Shown here: positions 8,007 through 16,307 of the stretch, one piece after another | Position numbering within the stretch: position 1 is the stretch's first letter | Layout: each line of letters opens with the position of its first letter | Assembly (NCBI GenBank): GCA_965207535.1 | Contig: CBDBMR010000017.1 | Location: forward strand, 248,001 to 312,000 | Reading direction: 5' to 3' | Source of the DNA: JAJDXO01 sp965207535 | Lineage (GTDB): Bacteria > Pseudomonadota > Alphaproteobacteria > Rhodospirillales > UBA2165 | DNA length: 64,000 nt | Notes under the pieces: generated by a model | The model's input: only the letters and a program-made list of their open reading frames with translations | Databases searched by the model: none | What the model was told of the DNA's origin: nothing | Translations under genes and position numbers: made by a program

Positions 8007-8639
8007 ATGGCTGAAGGTGACAAAACGGGCGTCGTCGGCCTTGGCGGCGACGGCGCCCAATCCACAAATCCGCTCGATCGGGCGCTCGCCGACGACTATT
8101 CGGTGCCGGCGGACGCCGCAGGGGCCTTGGCGGCGCCCGTCAGGCTTCTGACGGTGCTCGCCGCCTTCTTCATGTTTTTTGTGGCCGGCCTGACGGTCGT
8201 CGATGTCACCGGGCGGTACGTGTTCAACTCGCCGGTTCACGGCGGGGTGGAATTGATCGAGTTTGCCCTCGGTCTGCTCATATTTTCCGCCCTGCCCCTC
8301 GTCACCGTCAAACGCGCGCACATCGTCGTCGAGCTTTTTGACGGATTCATGAGCAAGCAATTCAAGCTGTTTCGGGAAATCATCGTCCTGTTCATCAGCG
8401 CCGGGATGATCGCGTTCATCACCGAGCGGATGTGGACAACTGGCCTCGAGATGCAGGAATTCGACGATATTTCCCTGACCCTCGAACTGCCGACCGCGCC
8501 GGTACTGTTCGCACTTACCTTCCTGAGCGCCGTGAGTGTCATCGTCCAACTCTATATGCTCTGGAAATATGTGACCGTCGATTTCCGCGCCGGAGTCGCA
8601 CCGGGATTCAACCACGACAAGGACGAGGGAGACTCCTAG
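8007..8639 (+). CDS. dctQ: TRAP transporter small permease DctQ
   Basis: A 210-residue small membrane subunit of the TRAP transporter. After an unusually long hydrophilic N-terminus of about 45 residues it has four predicted transmembrane helices: about residues 47-67, 85-105, 124-145 and 165-188. The second carries the family motif GGVELIEFALGLLIF. The stop codon TAG is immediately followed by the dctM ATG at 8640, so the two are coupled. The ATG at 8007 directly follows the hairpin and has no clear ribosome binding site. A downstream start would remove the extended N-terminus. Confidence 0.87.
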   Translation: MAEGDKTGVVGLGGDGAQSTNPLDRALADDYSVPADAAGALAAPVRLLTVLAAFFMFFVAGLTVVDVTGRYVFNSPVHGGVELIEFALGLLIFSALPLVTVKRAHIVVELFDGFMSKQFKLFREIIVLFISAGMIAFITERMWTTGLEMQEFDDISLTLELPTAPVLFALTFLSAVSVIVQLYMLWKYVTVDFRAGVAPGFNHDKDEGDS

Positions 8640-9938
8640 ATGGTCATCTCCCTAATCGGGTTTGCCATCCTCTTGGGGATCGCCTTCTTCGGTCTGCCGC
8701 TCGGATTTTCCATGATGCTGGTGGGCTTTGCCGGCTTTGCCTTCATTCGCGGCATGGGGCCGGCGCTGGAAACCGTCAGCCAGCAAATTCTGGGATTGGC
8801 GCTGAACGCCAATTTTGTCGTCCTGCCCCTGTTTGTCCTGATGGGAGTATTCGTTTTCCGGGCCGCCCTGGCGGAGGATATCTACGAGGCCGCCAATGCC
8901 TGGCTCGGCAACAAACGCGGCGGCCTCGCGATGGCCACGGTCGCCGCCTGCGGCGGCTTTGCGGCCATTTCGGGATCATCGGTTGCAACCGCCGCGACCA
9001 TGGCCAGGGTTTCAATCCCGCCCATGCGGCGGTTCAAATACAACAACGGTTTCGCCGCCGGCACCGTTGCGGCCGGCGGCACCATGGGAATTCTGATACC
9101 CCCGTCCGCCGCCCTCATCGTCTACGGCATTTTGACCGAGACCAGCATCGGGGATCTGTTCATCGCCGGTATCGTTCCGGGCCTCATCACCGTGGCGCTC
9201 TACCTCGCGGTCATTTGGGGCGTCGCATTCCTGATGCCGAATTTGGCGCCGCGTGCCGACAAGGCGACCTGGGCGCACCGCTGGCACACGCTGTCAAAAG
9301 TCTGGGCGGTCCTCGTCCTCTTCCTCGTGATCATCGGCGGCATCACCTTCGGGGTATTCACGCCGACCGAGGGCGGTGGCATCGGCGCCGTCGGCGCACT
9401 GCTGTTCGCCATCGCCCGCAAACGGATGAACCTCCGGGTATTTTTCTATGCGCTTGTGGAAGCGGCCGAAACCTCGGCCATGGTATTCACCATCGCCTTC
9501 GGCGCGCTCATTCTGAACAACTTCGTGAATGTCGCCGGTATGCCGGACGCCATCGTCGATTTCATCAAGACCCTGCAGATCGAGCCGATCACCGTCATCC
9601 TCGTGGTGCTGCTGATCTACATTCTGTTGGGTACGATCATCGAAGGGCTGGCGATGATTTTCCTCACCGTGCCCATATTCGTACCGCTGGTCGACGCCTT
9701 GGGCTTCGATTTGATTTGGTTCGGCATCGTCATGGTCATGGTCGTCGAAATCAGCCTGATCACGCCGCCCATCGGCCTCAATGTATTCGTCATCAAGACA
9801 ATAATGCCGGACGTCCCGCTCTCCAGCATGTTCAAGGGGATTGCACCGTTTTTCACCGCCGACATCGTCCGTTTGATGTTGGTGGTGTTCCTTCCGGGCC
9901 TGGCGCTTTGGCTGCCGAAATATGTCGCGCAGTTCTGA
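8640..9938 (+). CDS. dctM: TRAP transporter large permease DctM
   Basis: The 432-residue catalytic membrane subunit of the TRAP transporter, which imports organic acids or similar anions using a sodium gradient. It shows the DctM family pattern: an N-terminal hydrophobic hairpin (LIGFAILLGIAFFGLPLGFS), ATVAACGGFAAISGSSVATA, GGTMGILIPPSAALIVYG in the first half, and EISLITPPIGLNVFV in the second, the two internal-repeat signatures with the conserved PPS and PPIG. About 12 helices are expected. It starts directly after the dctQ stop. It completes dctPQM, and no sensor kinase of the DctB type lies beside it. Confidence 0.92.
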   Translation: MVISLIGFAILLGIAFFGLPLGFSMMLVGFAGFAFIRGMGPALETVSQQILGLALNANFVVLPLFVLMGVFVFRAALAEDIYEAANAWLGNKRGGLAMATVAACGGFAAISGSSVATAATMARVSIPPMRRFKYNNGFAAGTVAAGGTMGILIPPSAALIVYGILTETSIGDLFIAGIVPGLITVALYLAVIWGVAFLMPNLAPRADKATWAHRWHTLSKVWAVLVLFLVIIGGITFGVFTPTEGGGIGAVGALLFAIARKRMNLRVFFYALVEAAETSAMVFTIAFGALILNNFVNVAGMPDAIVDFIKTLQIEPITVILVVLLIYILLGTIIEGLAMIFLTVPIFVPLVDALGFDLIWFGIVMVMVVEISLITPPIGLNVFVIKTIMPDVPLSSMFKGIAPFFTADIVRLMLVVFLPGLALWLPKYVAQF

Positions 9939-9987
9939 GCGGAACAACCGCGCACCCGAGGCGCGAAATCGAGCGTATTTTGCTGTC

Positions 9988-10833
9988 ATGTCATCAAAGC
10001 CCGTCATCGCGGTTTTTTTGATCCTTGTCCTCGCCGGCTGCTCCAGCCTGCGGGTGGCGTATTTCGGCCTCGACGTGGCCGCGCGGAACCAGGTGGCGTT
10101 CTATTTGGACCTGGAAGACGAACACGAGCGCCTGTTCGCCGATGCGGCGATGGATCGCGTTCTCGATTGGCACCAGTTGGAAATGCTTCCCCGCTACGCC
10201 GCGTTTCTCCGTCGGCAGGCCGATGTCTTGGAAGCCGGAGATGTAAGCCGCGAACAGGTAATGGCCGCCATGCGGCAAACCCGCGCGCTCTATGAGGAGA
10301 CCGTAAGGGGTGCAACCGCCGAGGGCGCCTTGGTGCTAAAGCGCCATGCAAGCGAACCCCGCAGGGGATACCTGAAGGCTCGTTTCGACGAAAAGAACAC
10401 GGAGCGCGAAGAGAGATTGGCCGAACCGTTAGCCGAGCGGATCGAAAGACGCACCGAACGGCAGATCAGGAATATCGAACGGTTTCTCGGTGAGCTTTCC
10501 GGCGAGCAGCGGGATCGTGTCCGCGCCTATGCCTCTGGGACAGCCGGAGGCTCGTCTGTTTGGCTGAGCGCCCGAAAATCGCGGCAAAATGCATTTTTGG
10601 CCTACTTGGCTGCCGATCCGGAGGTCGGCGACCTGAAGCGGTATTTGGACAAGGTTCTGCTGACCCCGGACGAAAATATGGCGCCCGGCTATCGCCGATT
10701 CATCGCCGAGCGAACCGAACGGTTTGGCCGGTTGATGTTCGATATCATTTCGTCATTCACCGAAGATCAGCGCAAAACCGCCGTCAGCCGTCTCCGGGGT
10801 TATGCCGACGAGCTACTGGCGATCTCCAGTTAG
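9988..10833 (+). CDS. DUF6279-like lipoprotein
   Basis: A 281-residue lipoprotein with the lipobox LAGC at residues 12-15 and the sequence CSSLRVAYFGLD typical of DUF6279 lipoproteins. The rest is charged and mostly helical (for example EERLAEPLAERIERRTERQI), suggesting a coiled-coil periplasmic domain. ATG at 9988 is chosen because the signal peptide starts there; the frame upstream overlaps dctM. It ends 4 bp into the convergent AbrB-family gene. The function is unknown. Confidence 0.75.
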   Translation: MSSKPVIAVFLILVLAGCSSLRVAYFGLDVAARNQVAFYLDLEDEHERLFADAAMDRVLDWHQLEMLPRYAAFLRRQADVLEAGDVSREQVMAAMRQTRALYEETVRGATAEGALVLKRHASEPRRGYLKARFDEKNTEREERLAEPLAERIERRTERQIRNIERFLGELSGEQRDRVRAYASGTAGGSSVWLSARKSRQNAFLAYLAADPEVGDLKRYLDKVLLTPDENMAPGYRRFIAERTERFGRLMFDIISSFTEDQRKTAVSRLRGYADELLAISS

Positions 10834-11966
10834 TTTTCTTCCAGATTCAGACGTTTCTTGAGCTGTGCCATGATGATGGGCGCACCGGCAACGATGAACA
10901 GGAATCTGACCAACTGGTGAGTGATGACGAACGTCACCTCGATCCCAAGAGCGAAGCCGATCAACGACATTTCGACAAAACCGCCCGGTGCGTAGCCAAG
11001 GATCAATGCCCGCGGCTCCAGCCCGGAAATTGGACCGGCGGCCAAGGCCATCAACAGCGCCAACGCAACCATCGTCGTCCCGGCAATGCTGCCATGGACG
11101 AGGTATACGCCAACCTCTCGTACTTTCACCCCATTGTACAACGCGCCGACGCTGGCTCCGATTATCAACTGCGCCACCGCCATCGGCTCATCCGGCATCG
11201 GCGAAGACACCACCCCGCCGAGCGTCAGCGCCCCGACGGCAAGGAGCGGCCCCATGAGCGTAGGCGCTGGGAGACGCAGTCTCCCCGCCAATGGGATCGC
11301 CGCGATGGAAGCAACTAACCAGATGACCGCGTCCAGCGGAGCCACATCGTCAAAATGGGCGTCGGTCCCCGCGGAACCGGTCGGCTCATACCCGGCAAAC
11401 AGTCTAAATGAAACGGGAATGAGGATGACGGTGCCGGCCATCCGGGAAATCTGCATCAGCGATATAATCCGCTCATCGCCACCGAAGCTCCCGCCGATGA
11501 TTGTCATCGGCAATACGCCGCCGGGCATGGCGGAAAAATAGGCCGTCACCGGTCCGTAGCCGGCCACCCTGTGGTAGTAGAGGAACATCGCCGCGCCGGT
11601 GACGATGACAAAGATCACCACCCCGGCGCTGCTGATCATCCAGGTTTGAATTTGCTGGGCAATATCCGGAGGAACGCCGGCCCCGAACATGATCCCCATA
11701 ACGATGAACATGGACGAGCGCAGCCACGTCGGAATCCACACCCTGACCCCGGACATGGCCGCGACCGCCGTCACGACCATCGGACCCAGCATCCAAGGAA
11801 GCGGCAGGGTCAGATAGACGGCGCCGGCTGCCCCGATCGCCCCCAACAGCATGGCGACGGCCAACGGCCGCCACTTTTCGCGCAGTTCATTCAGAGCGTT
11901 GGAAACGGACGTTGGCAATGGCGGGGTTCGGTTCTCTGGATTGGGGATCAACTCCCTAGCCCGCAT
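10830..11966 (-). CDS. AbrB-family membrane protein (ammonia monooxygenase-like permease)
   Basis: A 378-residue integral membrane protein built from two repeats of the AbrB duplication domain. Repeat signatures are LPLPWMLGPMVVTA near residue 54 and APTLMGPLLAVGALT in the second half, each followed by several helices, with GYAPGGFVEMSLIG near the C-terminus. It should have about 10-11 helices. Some relatives are annotated as putative ammonia monooxygenase, which is not supported. A transport role is likely, substrate unknown. ATG at 11966 is preferred over an upstream TTG. The 3' end overlaps the convergent lipoprotein gene by 4 bp. Confidence 0.8.
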   Translation of the reverse strand: MRARELIPNPENRTPPLPTSVSNALNELREKWRPLAVAMLLGAIGAAGAVYLTLPLPWMLGPMVVTAVAAMSGVRVWIPTWLRSSMFIVMGIMFGAGVPPDIAQQIQTWMISSAGVVIFVIVTGAAMFLYYHRVAGYGPVTAYFSAMPGGVLPMTIIGGSFGGDERIISLMQISRMAGTVILIPVSFRLFAGYEPTGSAGTDAHFDDVAPLDAVIWLVASIAAIPLAGRLRLPAPTLMGPLLAVGALTLGGVVSSPMPDEPMAVAQLIIGASVGALYNGVKVREVGVYLVHGSIAGTTMVALALLMALAAGPISGLEPRALILGYAPGGFVEMSLIGFALGIEVTFVITHQLVRFLFIVAGAPIIMAQLKKRLNLEEN

Positions 11967-12100
11967 CGCCGGCAAGGTCCACCCCCGCCTGAATTTCCCC
12001 GTCTGGCATAGAGGACTTGATTTGGATTAAGATCGACCCCGTCCCGCTCCGCTAAAATGCGGGTAAAGACAGACATTTACGGCCGTCAGGGAGGCCACCG

Positions 12101-13732
12101 ATGACCAATCCGTATGACCAACTCGACCGGGTCGAGGCGAATTTTGTTCCGATTTCTCCGCTGAGTTTTTTGCGGCGCGCGGCGCGCGTGTATCCGAATC
12201 ACCCCGCCGTCGTCCACGGCGAACGGAAGTACAGCTACGCGGAGACGTTCGCCCGCTGCCGGCGGTTGGCCAGCGCGCTTGACCGGGCAGGTATCGGCAA
12301 AGGCGATACCGTGGCGGCGATGTGCACCAACACCCCTGAAATTTTCGAGGCCCACTACGGAGTCCCTGCAACCGGCGCCGTACTCAATGCCATCAACACC
12401 CGGCTGGAGGCCGACACCATCGCGTACATTCTGGATCATGGCGAAGCCAAGGTGCTGATCACCGACCGCGAGTATTCCACCGTGATCAAGGAAGCGCTCG
12501 GGAAAGCCAAGGTCACGCCGCGGGTCATCGACGTGAACGACGTCCTGGCGCCGGAGGGCGAAATGCTCGGTGACGAGGACTATGAAAGCTTCATCGGCGG
12601 CGGCGACGAGGGGTATCCGTGGAAACTGCCGGACAACGAGTGGAACGCCATCTCTCTCAACTACACGTCCGGCACGACAGGCAACCCCAAGGGCGTCGTC
12701 TGCCATCACCGCGGCGCATACATGAATGCCATCGGCAATGCTATGGCCTGGAACATGACGCAGAATCCCAAGTACCTGTGGACGCTGCCCATGTTCCACT
12801 GCAATGGCTGGTGTTTTCCGTGGACGTTGGCCGCATATGGCGGGACCTCGTTCTGCCTCAGAAATGTCGAAGCGAAAGCCATCTACGCCTCTATTGCCGA
12901 TCAGGGCGTCGACCATATCTGCGGCGCGCCGATCGTTCTCGGGATGATTGTCAACGCTTCGGACGATGAGAAGCGGGAGTTTGACCATCTCGTCAAAGTG
13001 CTGACCGCCGGGGCCGCGCCGCCTGCTGCCATTCTCGAGAAAATGGAGGCCGGCGGCTTTGAGGTTACCCACACCTATGGCCTTACGGAAGTCTACGGAC
13101 CAGCCGCGGTCTGCGCCTGGCACGATGAATGGAACGAACTGAGCGCCGGGGAGCAGGCAAACCTCCGCGCCCGCCAAGGCGTCCCTTACGCCGTGCTCGA
13201 GGATCTGACGGTGATCGATCCGGAAAGCATGGAGCCGGTACCCGCGGACGGCGAAACCATGGGCGAGGTGATGTTCCAGGGCAACAACGTAATGAAGGGC
13301 TATCTGAAAAACGAAGAGGCCACCTCGGAGGCGTTCCACGGCGGCTACTTCCACTCCGGAGACCTCGGCGTGATGCACTCGGACGGCTACATCGAACTTC
13401 GCGACCGGTCCAAGGACATCATCATCTCGGGCGGTGAGAACATTTCATCCATCGAGGTGGAAAACATGCTCTACAAGCACCCAGCGGTCCTTGCCGTGGC
13501 TGTTGTCGCCAAGCCCGACGAGAAGTGGGGCGAAACGCCATGCGCGTTCGTGGAACTCAAACCGGACGCCGATGAGATAAGCGCCCAGGAAATCATCGAT
13601 TTCGCCCGGGACAATCTTGCCCATTTCAAGTGCCCCCGCTACGTGGTGTTCGGCGAATTGCCAAAGACATCCACCGGCAAAATCCAGAAGTTCGTGCTTC
13701 GAGGCCGAGTGGACGAAGCCGCCGCGCCTTAG
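12101..13732 (+). CDS. Acyl-CoA ligase (AMP-forming), FadD/DmdB-like
   Basis: A 543-residue adenylate-forming enzyme that activates a carboxylic acid to its CoA thioester. The ATP-binding loop YTSGTTGNPKG is at residues 188-198, followed by the histidine-rich CHHRGAY, LPMFHCNGW, THTYGLTEVYG (A5), HSGDLGVMHSDGY (A7) and, at the C-terminus, KTSTGKIQKF with the catalytic lysine. Similarity is greatest to medium-chain, methylmercaptopropionate or benzoate-type ligases with the short N-terminus; the acid is not deducible. A GGGAGG site precedes the ATG. The stop overlaps the convergent Anbu gene by 4 bp. Confidence 0.88.
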   Translation: MTNPYDQLDRVEANFVPISPLSFLRRAARVYPNHPAVVHGERKYSYAETFARCRRLASALDRAGIGKGDTVAAMCTNTPEIFEAHYGVPATGAVLNAINTRLEADTIAYILDHGEAKVLITDREYSTVIKEALGKAKVTPRVIDVNDVLAPEGEMLGDEDYESFIGGGDEGYPWKLPDNEWNAISLNYTSGTTGNPKGVVCHHRGAYMNAIGNAMAWNMTQNPKYLWTLPMFHCNGWCFPWTLAAYGGTSFCLRNVEAKAIYASIADQGVDHICGAPIVLGMIVNASDDEKREFDHLVKVLTAGAAPPAAILEKMEAGGFEVTHTYGLTEVYGPAAVCAWHDEWNELSAGEQANLRARQGVPYAVLEDLTVIDPESMEPVPADGETMGEVMFQGNNVMKGYLKNEEATSEAFHGGYFHSGDLGVMHSDGYIELRDRSKDIIISGGENISSIEVENMLYKHPAVLAVAVVAKPDEKWGETPCAFVELKPDADEISAQEIIDFARDNLAHFKCPRYVVFGELPKTSTGKIQKFVLRGRVDEAAAP

Positions 13733-14508
13733 GATTTACCGTCGTTGATATCGCGGATGACGGCCAGGGTCTCGTCGAACCAATCGGGATCCGGGAGCTC
13801 GGCATAGGCGCGGCGGAGCGCCAGACTCCAGCGATCGCGGATGTCGGAGAAGTAAGCGTCGTCCTCGTCCAGGGTCCGGCGAAGCCGGGTTCGGAGGGCG
13901 CCATCTTGGTAAACCAGAAGATCGACCGGAAATCCGACCGATAAATTGCTTCGAAGGGTCGAGTCCATGGACACCAGGGCAAGTTTGGTCGCGTCTTTCA
14001 GGGACATCCCGGAGGTTACGGCGCGGTCGAGAATGGGCTTGCCGTACTTGTGCTCACCGACTTGCAGGAACGGCGTATCTTCGGAGGCCTGAATAAAATT
14101 TCCCTCGGCATATATCTGGAACAATCGCGTCCGCCCGCCCGCCAGCTGGCCACCGAGGAGGAACGACGCGTTGAACTCTTGATCGTGCCGCTCGAGAGCT
14201 TTTCCGTCGGCCTCGTAAACATCGCGGATCGCCGAGCCCACCAGCCGGGCCGCCCGGAACATGCTGGTGACGCCGAACAGGCCTCCGTCTCCCCGGTTAT
14301 CCGGCCCGTTCCACTCTTCGATCAAATTGATCACCGCCTGGGAGATAGCAAGATTTCCGGCAGACAACAGACAGAAAACACGATCGCCGGGACGCTCCCA
14401 GACGGTCATTTTGCGATAGGTCGCGATGTTGTCCACGCCCGCATTCGTCCGCGAATCCGATAGCATCACCAGCCCTTGGTCGACCAGCACCCCAACGCAG
14501 TACGTCAT
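13729..14508 (-). CDS. Anbu proteasome-type protease
   Basis: A 259-residue Ntn-hydrolase related to proteasome beta subunits, of the Anbu (ancestral beta-subunit) group. Like other Anbu proteins it has no propeptide. Removal of Met exposes Thr1 of TYCVG as the expected nucleophile, with D17 (SDSRTNAGVD) and K32 (TYRKM) completing the proteasome-like active site. It is the last gene of a four-gene operon with circularly permuted ATP-grasp, alpha-E and transglutaminase genes, the standard Anbu neighbourhood. Known Anbu proteins form open helical or washer-like oligomers; the substrate is unknown. The gap to the transglutaminase gene is 42 bp. Confidence 0.93.
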   Translation of the reverse strand: MTYCVGVLVDQGLVMLSDSRTNAGVDNIATYRKMTVWERPGDRVFCLLSAGNLAISQAVINLIEEWNGPDNRGDGGLFGVTSMFRAARLVGSAIRDVYEADGKALERHDQEFNASFLLGGQLAGGRTRLFQIYAEGNFIQASEDTPFLQVGEHKYGKPILDRAVTSGMSLKDATKLALVSMDSTLRSNLSVGFPVDLLVYQDGALRTRLRRTLDEDDAYFSDIRDRWSLALRRAYAELPDPDWFDETLAVIRDINDGKS

Positions 14509-14550
14509 CTCCGATTTCCTCGCATGAGCGCTCCCGGAAACGCCACGAGC

Positions 14551-15360
14551 TTATTGAGCGGCACTTACCTGCACCTGAACCTGCATCTGCTCATCGGCGG
14601 ACCCCGACCGCAACCCCCGAACAGGCGCCGCATCAAGATAGTCACGACCAACAGCAACCCGGACGTGAGCATCGGTTGGACATATGCGGTTTGCAACATC
14701 AAATCCAACCCATCCCAAATCGTCGACAAACATTTCCGCCCAGGCGTGACCGGCGTCAAAGGGCCCGGTGCTTCCTTCGCTCCACAAATAGCCGCTCACG
14801 TAGCGGGCGGGCACTTCGAGGGCGCGGGCGCAGGCAATGAATATGTGCGCGTGGTCTTGGCAAACACCGGCACCGGCGGCAATCGCCTTAGCGGCGGTAT
14901 GGGCCGCATCGGTAGCGCCGGCCTCATAGTCAACGGCCTCACGGACCAAGCCCATGAGTCGATGACCGAGATCCAGATTTCCATCGGCGCTGCGTTTCGC
15001 TTGCCGGGCCAAGCCATGAATCGCCTCGTTTGCTTCGGTGAGGCCGGTTGGTCTGAGATAAAACAGAGGTCGAAAACGCTCGATGGCGCCAGAGAGCACG
15101 CCGTTCGTATCTTGGGTGCGAACCTCGCCCGACGCCCGGATGGTGACGTGGGAATGGTCCCCGACGGTGGTGAGCGTGTGCACCAGATTGCCGAAACCGT
15201 CCTCCCCCGACGGGGCCGGGGAACGCCCGCCTCCGACAATGTTCCAGCGAAGCACCGACTGCCCGCTGGAAATGCACGGTGTCAACTTGAGCGCCTGGAT
15301 CGAGTAGTTGACCGGCCGGTCGTAGCGGTACGTGGTCTCGTGGGAAATGACGATATCCAT
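14551..15360 (-). CDS. Transglutaminase-like cysteine protease of the Anbu operon
   Basis: A 269-residue protein. An N-terminal beta-rich domain begins MDIVISHETTYRYDRPVNYS, the conserved bacterial transglutaminase N-terminal region. The papain-like catalytic domain follows, with the triad visible as C167 (GAGVCQDHAH), H205 (DAGHAWAE) and D221 (GFDVANR). In this family the fold acts as peptidase, amidase or acyl transferase rather than as a true cross-linking enzyme. It lies 4 bp downstream of the alpha-E gene and is surely cotranscribed. The Gln/Val-alternating tail (EQMQVQVQVS) is unusual. Confidence 0.92.
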   Translation of the reverse strand: MDIVISHETTYRYDRPVNYSIQALKLTPCISSGQSVLRWNIVGGGRSPAPSGEDGFGNLVHTLTTVGDHSHVTIRASGEVRTQDTNGVLSGAIERFRPLFYLRPTGLTEANEAIHGLARQAKRSADGNLDLGHRLMGLVREAVDYEAGATDAAHTAAKAIAAGAGVCQDHAHIFIACARALEVPARYVSGYLWSEGSTGPFDAGHAWAEMFVDDLGWVGFDVANRICPTDAHVRVAVGRDYLDAAPVRGLRSGSADEQMQVQVQVSAAQ

Positions 15361-15364
15361 CGGC

Positions 15365-16300
15365 TCAGGCCAGATAGTCCCGTTGAATCTGGCGCCCCAA
15401 TCGATTGTTGCGCTGAATGAAATCGGTCAAGAACTCGTGGAGACCGCGCTGGAAAATATCCTCGGCGGGATTGTAGGCCAGGTCGGCATGAAGCGCCCTT
15501 GCCATTCTCAAACATTCTTTCCGCTCCCCGTACATGTCGGACAGCCGCTCCAGGTATTCGGTGAGTCCCACGAGACAGGAAAGAAGCGAGCGGGGCACTT
15601 CGGCGCGGAGGATCAGCATCTCTGCGATCCGCCAAGGCTGCAGCGCACCCCGATAGAGATTGTGATATGCCCTGTTGGCCGTCACCGCCCTCAGCAACGC
15701 GCTCCACTGATAGAAGTCGAGAGTCCCGCCCACATCCTCGTATTCGGGCAGCATGACGTGGTACTTCACATCCAGCAGCCGGGCAGTGTTGTCGGCACGC
15801 TCCAGCAGCATTCCCATCATGACGAAGAAATACGCATCGCTGCGAAGCATGGTGCTGGTCGTCGCGCCGACAAACTGGGTAGACCGGTCCTTGATCCAAT
15901 CCAGGTAGTCCAGTACTCCGGCGCCGGATTCGGCCGAGTGCCGACGGGAATGCAATTCAAGCCATGTACTATTCAGTGACTGCCACATGGCAGTCGTCAA
16001 GGAGACGCGAACGGCGCGGCCATTGCTTCGTGCGTTTTCGAGACACGACGGAATCGAATAAGGGTTGTCGTTCCGAATTCCGATAAATTCGATGACGTTT
16101 TGAGCGCCTACGGTCTCGTATTCCCGGTCGAAGGCGTCCTGGCAACCAGCTATGGCCAAGGTCGATGCCCATTCGGTACCGTCGGCGCTGGCCGGCATGA
16201 TCGACAACCGGTGGCCAACTTCGAGCAGCCGCGCCAGATTTTCGGCCCGCTCCATGTAACGGGACATCCAAAAAAGATTGTCGGCGGTACGGCTCAGCAT
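15365..16300 (-). CDS. Alpha-E domain protein of the Anbu operon
   Basis: A 311-residue all-helical protein of the alpha-E (DUF403) family. The N-terminal signature MLSRTADNLFWMSRYMERAENLARLLEVG is the hallmark, and AENLARLL/ADNTARLLDVK occurs twice, suggesting an internal duplication. The family is almost always coupled to circularly permuted ATP-grasp ligases and transglutaminases and is thought to help a peptide-synthesis or tagging reaction; no activity is proven. It sits 7 bp after the ATP-grasp gene. Confidence 0.9.
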   Translation of the reverse strand: MLSRTADNLFWMSRYMERAENLARLLEVGHRLSIMPASADGTEWASTLAIAGCQDAFDREYETVGAQNVIEFIGIRNDNPYSIPSCLENARSNGRAVRVSLTTAMWQSLNSTWLELHSRRHSAESGAGVLDYLDWIKDRSTQFVGATTSTMLRSDAYFFVMMGMLLERADNTARLLDVKYHVMLPEYEDVGGTLDFYQWSALLRAVTANRAYHNLYRGALQPWRIAEMLILRAEVPRSLLSCLVGLTEYLERLSDMYGERKECLRMARALHADLAYNPAEDIFQRGLHEFLTDFIQRNNRLGRQIQRDYLA

Positions 16301-16307
16301 AACGAGA

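Noticed and set aside
7035..8615. 526-codon minus-strand open frame opposite dctP and dctQ
   Set aside because: It is antisense to two clear transporter genes and its translation is a His/Asp/Gln-rich shadow.
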